A stretch of 64,000 nt of DNA from Balamuthia mandrillaris (taxonomy: Eukaryota > Discosea > Longamoebia > Balamuthiidae). Positions within the stretch are counted from its first letter, which is position 1; the number at the start of each line of letters is the position of its first letter. The position numbers and the translations under genes were made by a program. The stretch is taken from assembly GCA_031835245.1 (NCBI GenBank), contig JAVKOQ010000009.1:1-64000 (forward strand), read 5' to 3'. The notes under the pieces are model-generated. The model was not told the DNA's origin. It made no database searches and saw only the letters and a program-made list of their open reading frames with translations. This document shows positions 21,722 to 33,731 of this stretch, piece by piece.

Positions 21722-24700
21722 ATGGAAAGAAGCGGAGGAGGAGGAGGAGGCAAAGCGTTGCGGCTGGAAAGTGCCGACGGCGAGATCTTTGACGTGCCGG
21801 AGGAAGTGGCCATGTGCAGTCGTACCGTCAAACACATGCTCACCGATTTAGAGGACGTCGGCCCGGAGAGCATGCCTCACTGCGAGGATGAGGAGGACGA
21901 GACGGCCCCCATCTTCCTCCCCAACGTTCCCTCTTCCATTCTCTCTCTGGTCATCGAATACTGCGGTTGGCTTGTCACCTCCGAGTTCTACCAAACGAAC
22001 AAGAGGAAGACGAAGAAAAAAACAGAGCACGAGTCCAAACAGAAAGAAAAGCGAATCGGGTAAACGTCCCACCCCAAAACGCTAAAAGTCCCACCCCTTC
22101 GGTAAACGTCCCACCCCTCAGGTAATTTACCCACCCTAATATGTATTTATAACAACCTATTATTTTTGTGCTATTTTGCCACCAAAGCGTGCGCTGGCCA
22201 TTATTTTAGAGAGTGGAGAAAAGGGATCAGAAAAATCAAAAATTTATTTTTTAGGGGGCTTTTTTTTTTCGTTTTGTTCTTTTGGCCAGTCTTTTCTTTG
22301 TCACGCTGGGCACCTTTTCTTCGTTCTGTTCTTTTTTTGAGGAGAGAGGAGCTTCACGACCTGTGTTTTCTGGTACCGTGGGTTGGGCTTCAGTTGTCGT
22401 TTTGGAGAGAGAGGCTTCCTTTTGTCCACTCGGGGATCCTGGTAGTTCACCACGGGTGCGACGCCATAGATCTCTTCCGTTTTACAGTTCTTTTGCCATT
22501 GAGAGGTACGCTTTGCTTTGCACTCTTCAAAAATGACAAAAATCAACTTCAGAAAAAGAATCTGCTTGATACAAAAAGTGACAAACATACCACTTTGCGT
22601 TTTTGTTTTTTGATTTTGTTGTTTTTTTGGTGCAGCCGCCGCCACCGCCGCTGCCGTTTTCTTTGTTGTTTCAGGTTTTGTTAAATTTGATTGAAAGGTA
22701 CGTTCGGTTTCTGGTGTTTGTGTGAGGTGTTAGCTAAAAGTAGGAAAGGAGGGAGAGATTTTGTTTAAAAAAAAGAGATACTAACTTAATTCAAGCAAAC
22801 ATTCTTCTGTGAGTCGCAGGTTGGTTGCTACTTTCGGCCGCTTTGTTGTATTGCGCGGCCTCCCAGGTGATGACTTCCCTGTAGCATATGCGATTGCTTG
22901 TTCTGCTTCTTCCTTGCTAGAGTACTCGATTTTTGGCTCCACTGGATGTTGATGCTTTGTTCCTTGATTTTTGTTTGCATTCAGTTTGTCTTTCTCCTTT
23001 TCCTTCTCCTCCTCCTCCTTCTCCTCCTTCTCCTCCTTCTCTTCTTTCTTATTGTTGTGTTCTTCTCCTTCAGAAGTTTCTTCCTCAAGATCTCCGCCGT
23101 CGTCCTCACCAAGTTCATCCATCGATGGCTCCTCCAACAGTAGCAGCGCCTGCTGTTCCTCGTCCTGTTCATCTCCCTCCTCTCCTTCCACATCTTCATC
23201 ATCAAGGGTAACAGGCGCTACACGTTGCTCCAGGGAGGCAGTATCATCTGCTTCAACGATGTCATCTTCAACTATTCTTGCCACTTGTGAGGTGCTGCTG
23301 TTGGTGCGTCTTGTTTGTCTTTTCAGCCCAAGCTCTAAAAGGTTCTGATCTGAAAATGTTTTCTGTAGATGAGCAGCAAGTCCAAAAACGTGTTTGCACC
23401 TCCTACCATAAAACCGAAAGTAAGGACAGGTGCATGAAGGCAATTCTATAGTCACGTCGTACTCATTCCATTTGAAAACGCCGTCAGCAAGCTCTACAAA
23501 ATGTGCGTTCAATCCTTCTTCTACCTCTTTTTCCTCTCTGTCGTTGTTGTTGTCATCGTTTTTGCTGCCATTCTCTATTTCTTCTTTTTCTTTCTGTTTC
23601 TCACTCTGTTGGTGCTGTGCCAGCCGCAATCCCTCTTGATATCTCCTCCAAAGCCGGCAAACACCAAGGCTTGGGCGTTGCTGTAGTACATCGATGCGGT
23701 TGAGCTCCACATTGTAGCGGCGAAACACATTGTCTGCTAGCGTTAAGACCAAGTTGTGATCCCCTTTGGTGCCTTTGCAGTGGAAATCACGAAGAATGCT
23801 ACGAAAGATCGGCTCTGTTGCATTGTTGGTATTCCACAAGCCCTCTCGGTACCCAGGACGATCAATGCTTTTCCACGTTGATGCCCATGGAGGAGAAAGC
23901 CAGTTCTTGTCAAAGTACTGCCAAAAACGGGTAATCCTCTTTTTTTGGCAATAGTTCTTCAACACTTTTGTTGCTTCTTCCTCTGCATCTTCTGTCATGG
24001 CATGTTGCAGTCTTTTTAACAAACCCAATACACTTCCATCATCCTTCCCTTGTTGTTTGGTATTATTGTTAGTTTCTACTTGTATGAGCAACAACGAGAG
24101 GGAGAGAGCAGATGCATGAAAGAGAGAGAACAAACCATACTGCGCAACTTTTTTTCTCCACAGTTGTTGTGCATGAAAGTCACACAACACCACCTGAAAG
24201 CCAGCACTTGTCGCCCCGTTACGCTCCACCTTGGCTTTGTCGATCATTACGAAGGGTTGCCACGTAGGTTTTGGGGAGTAGATCGTTGTCGTCTGTGTCT
24301 CAAAAAAGTGACGAACAGACGAAAGGAAAAAGCGCACAACTGCTGCTCGTTCCTTGCTAGCAACAGCGAAGGCAACAGGCCAGCTCCGTCCCAAGTCATC
24401 TTGCACCACCAGTGCCCAAACGGGGGGATGTGACTTGGATAGCTTGTAGATGCTGTCCAGGCCGACTACATCCTTACCCCATCGCTGAAGCACAGTGACT
24501 GCATAAGGCGCGATCAGAAAAATCATCCATGGCCGACGGGCCGCCGTGCGATCAAGGATGTACGTTTCACGGCTCTCCAAAGGTGGGAAAAGGATAGTAG
24601 AAGCCAGTTCTGGCCGATTCAAGGCCTCTTGGAGGGCTTCTGCGCTGGTTTGCCCTTTCTTGCCGATTCGCAGTTTTTTCCTTCCGTTGTGGATTACAGT

Positions 24701-25550
24701 GGCAATCTCCTGCACAGTGGGTACATCCCGAGCATCCTTGACCAGCTCACAAGCGCCCCCCAGCAACATTCGTTGCAGCTCGTGCGCCGTCATTGCTCCT
24801 CCTCTCCCATTCATTCCGTCTTCTTTTGTTCCTTGCCCATCCATCTGGCGGAAAGAAAAGGGGGAAGAAGAGCAAGAAGAAGAGGAAGACGAGGATGACT
24901 TTCATAGGCGCTATAAATTTTGTACTTGCGATGACGACTCACCGGGAGCAGAGTTGATGGTGGCGAAGCAGCAGCAACAGCAGCTGGACGCCTACAGACA
25001 GCAAGAGATGGAGAAGAGAGAGCTCACAGAGTGGGAGGAGGCCTGGTGCCAGCGGCATGGGCTGAACAGGAGCAGGTCCAAGCTGTTCGCTGTCATTTTG
25101 GCGGCCAATTATTTGCACATTCCTCCGTTGTTGGAGCTCTGTTGTCGAAAAGCTGCTGACTCTCTTCGAGGTTTGTTTTCTCTGCTGCCTTTCTTGTTTG
25201 AGCTCTTTATGGTTAGGGCTTATGTGAGTGAACGAATGATAAAAAGGGAAATCGGGAGAACAAGTGCGAAAGTACTTGGGCGTGGAGGAGGCTTTGACGC
25301 CTGAAGAGTATCAATCTGCTCTTTCTGAGGTACGTAAGAGAGAGAGAGAGAGAGTGAGAAGGAGAGAGAGAGAGAAGAGAGAAGCGAGAAAAGCGAGAAG
25401 CAAAGAAGAGGGAGAGAAGAAAACCCAGAATAATGCTCACCACGAATGCTCCAATGTCACTGCTATTTCCAACAGAACGAGCAACTGCTGAAAGGATTGC
25501 AGGAAAAAGACAGAAAACAGGCTCTAAAAGAAATCCGACTTACAAAATAA
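21722..25550 (+). CDS. Divergent Skp1-like protein (SCF adaptor paralogue)
   Basis: Exons 21722-21965, 24952-25170, 25265-25329 and 25476-25550 join in phase to about 200 residues. The BTB/POZ part reads ALRLESADGEIFDVPEEVA, CSRTVKHMLTD and FLPNVPSSILSLVIEYC, like Skp1 (L.S.DG..F.V....A..S.TI). The C-terminal Skp1 box is LFAVILAANYLHIPPLLELC followed by CRKAADSLR, then a helix ending in TPEEYQSALSE and NEQLLKGLQEKDRK. Compared with canonical Skp1 it has an extra Gln-rich, charged linker (KQQQQQLDAYRQQ) and lacks the C-terminal WCxxK tail that contacts the F-box. Expected role: bridge F-box proteins to cullin. The first intron is 2986 bp and contains a transposase gene on the other strand. The acceptor at 24951 fits phase but has a weak pyrimidine tract. 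Confidence 0.8.
22058..22137. repeat. Four-copy 20-bp repeat next to the transposase gene
   Basis: Direct copies of GGTAAACGTCCCACCCC-like units begin at 22058, 22081, 22101 and 22121 (the second reads GCTAAAAGTCCCACCCC, the fourth GGTAATTTACCCACCC). They lie about 165 bp beyond the 3' end of the transposase gene, where subterminal repeats of a MULE would be expected. I found no inverted partner at the other side (24845-24951). Confidence 0.8.
22301..24844 (-). CDS. MULE-type transposase with SWIM zinc finger, inside the Skp1-like intron
   Basis: Exons 24844-22786, 22710-22591 and 22524-22301 join in phase; a further short intron may lie near 24135-24050 but the frame is open through it. The MULE DDE core is visible: WGKDVVGLDSIYKLS (first Asp), FVMIDKAKVERNGATSA with VVLCDFHAQQLW (second Asp) and LWNTNNATEPIFRSI (Glu). 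The SWIM finger is CTCPYFRFYGRRCKHV (CxC...CxH). A long acidic Glu/Lys-rich region follows, then PGRPRNTTKRP, an AT-hook-like segment, and a basic tail (KRKPLSPKRQLKPNPRY). No inactivating change is seen. It could be a live or recent Mutator-like element, or a domesticated gene nested in an intron. Confidence 0.85.
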
Positions 25551-25572
25551 CATCTCCCGAATTACATGCCCT

Positions 25573-28500
25573 TCATTCATCATTTTCTTCCCGTTCCTCA
25601 TCCTCTTCTCCCTCTGTCTCCTTTTCCTTTTCCTTTCTTGTTCTAGGCGTTCGGCTGGTTTCGTGCAACCCACGAAGTCTCATACGGTCGATGACTCCAT
25701 CGCTTTCGCTATACGTCACCGCATGAATGGATCTCGCCCATGGATGGCTATCTCTAAACACTTTGCAATAATACCGCATTCGTGCTTTGGCCAGTTTTTC
25801 ATCTCTTCGTATTCTCTTTGAAGGTTTGTTTGGTGCACGCTCTTCATCTTCTTCTGAACGTGCGATTATTACGACGATGAGAAAGTCTAATCCGTCTTCT
25901 CCGTTGCAGCAGATAAGATCAGCTCTGTCGTCATTGTTGTCGGAGTCCTCTTGATTACAATAGTACGGTATTTCCCAATCAAACTCGTAGAGCAACACCT
26001 GTTTTTTAAAACAAAGGTAGTTTGTTAGTCAATCTTTGTGTCTTCGCGTCTCTGCTGTTTCCGCCCTATTCTGAAGGAGAAGGATATACATACATTGTTG
26101 GAGAAGGACCCGAGCAACAAGGAGGGCTGAAGAACGAGTTTGCGCAGCAGATTGAAGCGGCGGCTGTTGCTCCATTGCCAACTTCGTATGTACTCTTTTA
26201 TCACTGCATCTCGTTCTTCGCATTCTCTCATGTATGCCAGCGCTGAAGATGACCTGTTATACACTTTAACAGAAAATACGAGATCGTGTTAGCAGATAGG
26301 TTCAAAAAAGAAAAGAGGAGAGAATCACCAAAGGAAGGTCTATCATAAGAATGAAATCGTTCAAGCACAGACTCTTCAACAAGCCTTCCCAAACTTCGAA
26401 ACGAGAGATGAATAACAGGTCGTGATGACGAAGCAGAAGATGATGAAGGAAATAAGTTATTGCTGCGGTGAAGATGGCTTTGAACCGTTCGCCATGTTAT
26501 GATAGATGGTTGTATGATGAAAGGTTGAATGATTGCACTCGATAGTGGGTCTGACGGAAGAACTACAGAATCCACAACTGGAACTACGGTTCTTCCCTTC
26601 TCTCGTTCTTGTTCGGTTTCTTCTTCTTCTTCTTCTGGCTTTTCTTCACCTCCTCTGTGTTTAATCTGTTCGTTAGGTAGTGCTTTCTCTTTCCCTTTTT
26701 CTTCTTTCTCCTCTTTTTCTTGTTGAACCTTTGCTGTCTCCTCTTTCTCCTTTTCGTTGTTGTTGATACTCCTTCTCTTCTTGTCTTCTTCTTTCTTTGG
26801 GGGTGCCGTTACTGTGGGCGACGACAGGGTACTACCCCTATGCATCCTCATCTGCAAAAGCCTCCTCTCTTTCTCTTTCCTCTTTTGCTTCACCACTTCT
26901 GCCAAAAAGTCCATGTCGTCGACGTCATCCAACAATTCCAACATCAACTTTTTCAACTGCTCCGAATCCAAATTCACTTCCAACTGTTGTCCCGTTGACG
27001 TTTGCAACGAAATCACCGAAGCAAATACTTCTTCCTCGTTTTCTTCTTCGTTTTCTTTTTCGTTCGCTTGTTCTTTCTCAGCGTAAATGCTTTGACTCCT
27101 GCTTCTTCTATTTTTCTTTCTTGTGTTGCTTCGACGACGACGTTCCATCTTCTTCGGCTTTGCTGCCAGCGTTGTTGTTAATGGAAGAGGACAGCGATCC
27201 ACTTCTCGACGATACTTGAATCCGATGACGATGGCATCTTCTTCTGCTTCAGTGTCTTCCTTCGTCATCACTTGCATTTGATCCTTCATTTCGCCTTCTT
27301 CTAAGATCCATTTCGCTTCTTCAAGAGAAATGCTGCAATTCATCTTCAAGTTGTATGCTTTGGTTCTCGTTGTTGAGTTGTTGGTAAATTGGAGATCTTC
27401 TCGCGTGCCGGCATAACGAGCAAAGTAATGCTCCCAGTCGTTAATCGTTGGCAATGTCGTCAAAGAGGAGGAGGAAGACGACAGTGAAGAAAATTGTCGA
27501 GAAGAGGAGAGTAGAAGAGATTGAACAAAAGTAGTCATTTCGCTTGCGAATTCATCTACGTCACTCTCTATCGCTTTGGAAAGATAGAGTACAGGAAGGT
27601 GTGAGAGTAAGTTTGGTCCTGCTACTGCTCCTTCTTTCTTTCTGCTTTCTTCGTGCTTTGGAGAGTTGTAATGCAAAAACATGGATGAAGGAATATCGCG
27701 AAGAACTCGTTCTTGATGACTATAGTGAATAGACAAATGTGGAACTTGTTCTTCTCTCGTCTTTAAAAAGCTTGAAAGTCCTTCAAAGAATAGATTTTTG
27801 GTTAGAAAAAGGAGAAAGAGAGAACGAGAGAGAGAAATATACCTCCATTTTCTTTAAGTCTCAGATACGTTTGCTTGTCATTATTCCAAAGAAATGTACA
27901 AAAGCGAATCTTCAACATCTCCGTCAAATAGCGAGGTCGTCTGTTGATCTCCTCCTCCTCTTCTTCCTCTTCTTCATCATCTTCAGCTGCATGAAAGCAA
28001 GGAGCTTTCCGAATGACAGAAGCGAGGTCACGAAGTCCCAAAAGAGAGAAACACAAACGCGAAAACTCGTCCATGCTCTCCTCTGGATGTTTCCAAGCGA
28101 GGCCAAAGTCCAACCCATAAATCTCTTGTGGTACAGACGAAGAAGAGGAAGGAGAAGGACAAGGAGAAGATGGAGAGGAAGTAGAAGGGGCGAAATCTTC
28201 GAACAACGAAAGGAGAGTGGGATCACGAGTCCAATACACTTGATGCAAAGGTCTCCACTTTCGTTCTACAGTCCACATCTGAATCTGAGGTGCTGGAGAT
28301 GATGAAGAATTTATCGCTTCTTTCAACTCTTTCAGGTGTAGATGAGAGTCTCTTGCTTTGCTGCAGAGATGTAGAAGGGAAGGGAATATCCCTTTTGATA
28401 ATATCGTCTCTATGTAGTTTCGTCGTTTGAACGAAGAGAATGAAGCAGCAGACGGAGAGTTGCGAGTAGAAACAGGTGAAGATGCAGGTGAAAATGAGGA

Positions 28501-31500
28501 GGTCGAGAACGAGGAAGAAAAGAAAGAAGAAGAGCAAAGATTTTTCCAAATGCGAAGAATGATAGCAACGTCAGGCTCCTCCTTGACAGCCAATACATTG
28601 GTAAAGAACGGTTTCAAGTCTTTGGGATAGTACTTTGAAAGGCAGGCAAGCTCATCGAGAAAGTCTCGCGAGACATCTTGCCAAACACAGTTCAAACTTG
28701 TGGTCCAAGTCTTGTCGTATCTGTCAGTAAAAGATGGAACAAAGAGAAGAGGTTGAGATTGAAAGGCTTGTTTAAGGAATGAGATGGCGTCTTGTGAGGT
28801 TGCTAGTTTTGACAAAGCTGTATAAATAGAAGCTGTTTGTTCCTTTTTGTAAGAAAAGTTGGAGACAAGCAATGAGATGGAATGAAGTCAAAAGGCTAAA
28901 ACGCAAAAGAGAAGAAAGCAAAGAAAGCAGGAAGTACAATGGTAACTTCAGCGTTTTGAAGGCCCGTTAAGAACTCAACGACATTCTTCAGCCCCAATTG
29001 CTTTTGAATGCCCAACCATTGGATGAAGAAAGCTTGCAGGTCTTTCTTGTTGTTGTAGACTCTGCAAAGATAGCAGTACCTCTCATCGGGAAAAATATCA
29101 GCCATGTTATCATCCCAAACGCAGTTAGAGAGAGGGACCCAGTCGTGACCTCCCCAAATGGAAGTAATGGACATACATTCCGCCTTTCTTTGGGAGTTCT
29201 TTGGCAGGGCGGAAAGTGCTTCGTTGAGAGCAGAGTATAAAGATTCCATGCGCTTTGTGCTCGTATTTTTCGCTCTGTATCAGCAAAAGGAATAAGAATC
29301 GTAGAGAGGAGAGAAAAGGAGGTAAGAGAGCATCACCCTATGTATTTTGAATGAATGAAGACGAGATCATCCACAGAAGCAACATATTTAACTCCCATGT
29401 GGCTAGTCAAAAATTCCTTCAAGCTGGTTCCAGTAATCGTCCATGTCTTGCATAAATAATAAAACTCGTCCAAACAAGCTTCCGACATATCTTCCCAAAT
29501 GCACTCGGTTGATCTAACCCAAGCAATTCGAGGGCGAGTTACGAGGATTAGAGCAGGGTGTTGATTCAAAAATGCTTTGAACTTTGTCTTGGAAAATAAA
29601 GTTAGAAGCAGCAACGAAGAAAGAGACGAGAGAAGCGAAAACAAGCGAAGTAAAAGAGATAGCAACAAAGAGAAAGAGAAAGAGCAAAAATGATTGCAAC
29701 GTACTTTGGCAGTATCGTCAGTAAGTCGCTTATGAATCTCTTCATAGGTTCTTCGTATAAGCTCAAACTCTTGGCAATGCCTCCGGGAAAGCTCCGCCAA
29801 ACGATCCAATAACGCATCCACACCTACTCTCTCCTCAATTCCAAGAGTCTGAACGAAGAATTGTCGCAAGAGCTCGTCATCGCGATTGCTTTTTTTCCAT
29901 GTTCGACTGAGATAAATGTGTTGGCGTTCATCGCTATCAAATACTAATGGACAATCCTCCCAAAATATCGGTGAAGGAGATGGAGCAGAAGCAGAAGACG
30001 AACAAGAAGAGGTAGATGAAGGAGGAGGAGAAGAAAGAGTCATCCATTCGATTCCTGTGAAGAGTAACGGGGTTTGACGAAAGGCCTCTACGATCTTTTC
30101 TTTGGAGGCCTGACTGGTAGTGGCTCTGGCATGTAGTTGGATGTAAACTTTGCTCAAAAACTCCAACGACGAGCCTTTTCTCTCTTTGTTTTGGTTTTTC
30201 CTTTCGTTATTTATTTGGTTTGTTAGTGTGATGACAACAAAAGAGGCTGAAAAGAAAAGTAGAGAGGAGATATCCTTACTTGTTTGGTTGCAGCTGTTCC
30301 AACAGAATGTCAACATCAGCGCTGCGATTGACTTGCAAAAAGTCTATAAGCTCAGAGGACAACTGAACGTCGCCGTTTTGTTGCCCCGAAATGTCTAGGA
30401 ACGGCACATCATCTTCTCCAAACAATTCTGTTACAGATGGTACCCGTAAGAAAACCTGTTTCGGAGGCATCGGTCCTTTTGTGGAGGGAAGCCAGCTTGT
30501 TTGGGTCAGCCGTTGATAGAAGCTTCCTGTTCTAGATATTTGACGATGAACTTTTTCTAACCACCACAATAACACATCCAGTCTTATCAATGACAGAAAG
30601 AAAAGTTAGTTAAAAGGACGAACAGATAGATAAGATGAAGAACAGAACAACAACAAGAAAAGAATGTAAGAAAAGAGCCAATAGTACGAGAAGCGGAAGA
30701 GCAAAGATAAAAGGTATACTTACGGGACACTCTTTGGATACCAATCCTGAAAGGAAGCCTCTGGGCCTGGCGGTGGTGGCACCTCGCTCACTCCCAACAC
30801 TTCCACAAAAAACTTCTTTATCTCCCTCTTTTCTGCCTCCTCTTCCATCATCTTCACATACTTGTTCGACAGTTGAAGGAAATGTCCTTGTTTGCCTGGA
30901 TAACAGAAAATAGGTCCCCAATCCTTCAAACAAAGTGAAGCTGGTAACACTATGGTTAACGTTTCACTTGAAGAAGAAGCTTTTCTTTTGGTGGTCGGTT
31001 TATGAAGAAGGGTATATTCAGGAAGAAGCAAAAGACCTTCTTCCAAGAGTTTGATGACGGCCGGTTTCTTGAACTTGGATTGATGCTTGCAAAAGAAGCG
31101 AGTGTCTTGAAGGATGACCTTTGGGTGTAATGAGAAAAGGTTTTTGTTTGTTGAAAGTTGTTGTTGATGCGAGAAGAGAATCTCACGAACAAAACGATGC
31201 CAACTGAGTTCTTTGAGACCAAAGTTGTCTGAAAGCTTTTTTTGTTATTGATAAAAAAGTGAGTAGGATATCGTTTACTTACAAACAAAAGATACTGAAA
31301 AGCTATGCTTACCCAACGCTTTGTTTGAAGTGTTAGCTTCACGCTGGAATGTAGTATAGTTAGCGGCAGCTTCCTTTCTCTTTCCTTCAAATACTGCCAC
31401 AGAGGACTATCCCTCTCCGGCTGAAAATAGACTTGTGGCTGTTCTTCGTCACCAAAACTGCTTGCTTCTGTAGGGATGAGCTTCTGTTGAAGAATTTGTC

Positions 31501-33731
31501 TTTGTCTTGTTGCATCCGAGGCAGAAGCAAAAGATGAAACGCTGAATCCTATTCGAGCTAGATATTCGTAAAGTTGGCCGAACCATTTTGGATCATCTTT
31601 CTTCAACTGGTGCAAGACTATCTCGTTGCGCTCCTCTAGAAGAAAGTCATTTAGCAGAGACGCGTTATCCACGCCTTGCACCCCAATGGCCTTCAGTCCT
31701 TCCGTAGCTGTTTCGTCCATATACACAGTTGGATGAACCAAATTGGCAAAATGAAGGAAGCGTCTTTCCTCTGTTTGTTGTATTGGCGAAGACGATGCTT
31801 CAGCTACGAGACGATAGAGATCAGCGCATCCGAGTTTTGCATCCTTTGGTAGTGCGAAAGAAGGAGATAAAGGAGGCGAAGATGACGACGACGTCAAACA
31901 GGAAGCGGAAGAGGAAGATGACGATGATGAAGAGGAATGAGTTCTGAGGATTACGCATTTCACGGTTTTCAGTTGTTGGTGTATGAGGTCAGTAACTTTC
32001 TGGTAGGCCTTTTCGGTTGTGGCAGCAGTGGGAATAAAGCGATATGCTTTGAACCTGTGCTCTGGGTGCTTTTAATGTTATTTTTGTTTGCGTTAACAAT
32101 AATCGTTGGTACCTGCAACAAACTGCACAAAAAAAGAAAACAAATAATCGTTGTGTACCTGCAACAAACTGCAAAAAGCTTCCACAAAGGTAGGCGCTAT
32201 GCAACGCATGGACCAGTCGTTCCATCGGTTATCGCTCATCGGAAACTCTCTCGATGCAATCAATATAAAGTCAGCATTTACGTGAAAGGGCAGTCCACTG
32301 CGTTGAGAGGTTGGCAAGAACGCAAACACCTTTCCTTCTCTTGTTTTTGTTGTTTCCTCTTTTGCCTCTTGCTTTTTGTGGGTGGTGGAGAAGAGCGGTA
32401 AGGCAACGCTTACAAGCCGTTGTTGAACGTTTTCTCGTTTTGGTTCGTAGACGTCGTTTGGGACGAAGAATGTTTTGTGGTTGACCCAAAAGTAAGTTTC
32501 GTTTTTGTTATCGTGGCTTTCGTTTTGTTGTTGTTTGCATCCTTCTCGACAAAAGCTTAAACAGATGAGAGGAAACTGTGAAGTGTCTTTGTCAACCAGC
32601 AACAAGGTCCTTGAAGACGAAGAAAAAGAAGATGCCGAAGAAGCAGGTGAAGAGAAGGGAGAAACAGACAAGGTGGAAGAGCTCTCTATTGTCTCAACGG
32701 AAATGGTGAATCTCTCCAACTTTGGAAGGAACAGGATGATCTCTGGTGAGATGTGTTGTAGATGTTCTGCAACGCGTTGGTAGGGACTTGCTTCGATGGT
32801 GGTGTGGTGATTGCTGCTTGTGTTGGTGACTTTGGGAATGGGGAGCGCCATCACCGTCTTGCCGTTCATCAACCGTTGGATACGCTTCGGCACTCTGTCG
32901 ACCCACTTTGTTAAGAACAAAGAATGTTATCTTCATAGCGAAGAGAGAAGGGACGACAAGGCAAGCAGAGAAGAGGAGAAGAAGAAAAAGAAGAAGAAGA
33001 ACAAGAAGAAGAAGAAGAAGAAGAAGAAGAAGAAGAACAAGAACAAGAAGAAGAAGAACAAGAACAAGAACAAGAACAAGAAGAAACCGCACCGTTGGAA
33101 CAACGTAGGAAATGCCAAACTCCGGGTCGGGCTCCTTGGCAAAGCGTATCCTGTAGCCGTTGGAGAATATGTGAGGATGGTCGGTCACCTTGAATACCGA
33201 CTTGAAGCCGATGCCCTTCTCTCCGATGTAGCCCAGGGCCTTCTTCTGCGCTTTGGTGGAGTCTCCCACCATGCAAATGGCGTTCACGTCCCTCTCGTCG
33301 AACCCCACTTCGTTGTTGAGCAGCAAAAACACTCCTTCATGCCTTTCTCTGTTCACCACGTTTTCCTCCTCCTCATCTTCTCCTCCTTCGTCTCCCTCCT
33401 CTGCTTGGAAGAAAGAAGCACAGCTCATGAGGCAAAGCCCCAGCTCGGGGCGAGCGCCGTCAGGGTAGCGGTTGTCCTCGGCGTTCTGCAGCAGCTCCAG
33501 AACGAAGTGGTGCTCGCGGGAGTAGAGCTGGTCGGCCAACATGGCCAGGCTGTTCTGAAAACTGTGCAGCGTCCTGGTGCCGGGCTTGCTCATGGCGAAG
33601 TCCCCGCGGATCTCTCGGATGAGTCGTTCCTGGGGGGACACGCTGTCGTCTTTAGCACGACCTCGGTCGATCAGGGCAGCAGCGCGGTGCTGTTGCTGTT
33701 GCTGTTGTCGCTCTTGTGGAAGGTGTTCCAT
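25573..33731 (-). CDS. Giant Hsp90-type ATPase-domain protein (NO VEIN/sacsin-like), about 2,300 residues
   Basis: About twelve exons, ATG at 33731, stop at 25573. The first exon carries a GHKL ATPase: SFQNSLAMLADQLYSREHHF, VLELLQNAEDNRYPDG (the E..N..D N-box), LLLNNEVGFDERDVNAIC (G1 box) and LGYIGEKGIGFKSVFKVTDH (G2 lid). This is the pattern of plant NOV and of sacsin repeats. Next, VFAFLPTSQRSGLPFHVNADF and LIASREFP match the region after the ATPase in NOV. The middle has repeats of a VWDD/IWEDMS..LDEFYYLCK kind (near 29500, 29090, 28680). Long acidic and basic low-complexity segments occupy 27200-26550. The C-terminus (LLYEFDWEIPYYC, RADLICC, DFLIVVIIARSEED, then HAVTYSESDG) resembles a nuclease-fold tail in which E-x-K is not conserved. 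Joins at 27840/27780, 26330/26245 and 26095/25998 were checked for phase. One gene is most likely, but two are not excluded. Confidence 0.75.
32098..32177. repeat. Tandem duplication spanning a 5' splice site
   Basis: Two copies (about 32098-32135 and 32142-32177) of AATAATCGTTG-GTACCTGCAACAAACTGCA. On the gene strand each contains TTTGTTGCAG followed by GTAC, so the donor after exon CSLLQ is present twice, 43-44 bp apart. Confidence 0.85.
32971..33085. repeat. (GAA/CAA)n tract in an intron of the giant ATPase gene
   Basis: About 115 bp of GAAGAA/CAAGAA on the plus strand, hence CTT-rich on the sense strand, in the first intron just upstream of the exon starting near 32910. It serves as an expanded pyrimidine tract. 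Confidence 0.9.

Noticed and set aside
22166-22684. 172-residue plus-strand frame inside the Skp1-like intron
   Set aside because: It is the complement of the last two transposase exons and has an irregular, Phe/Cys-rich composition.
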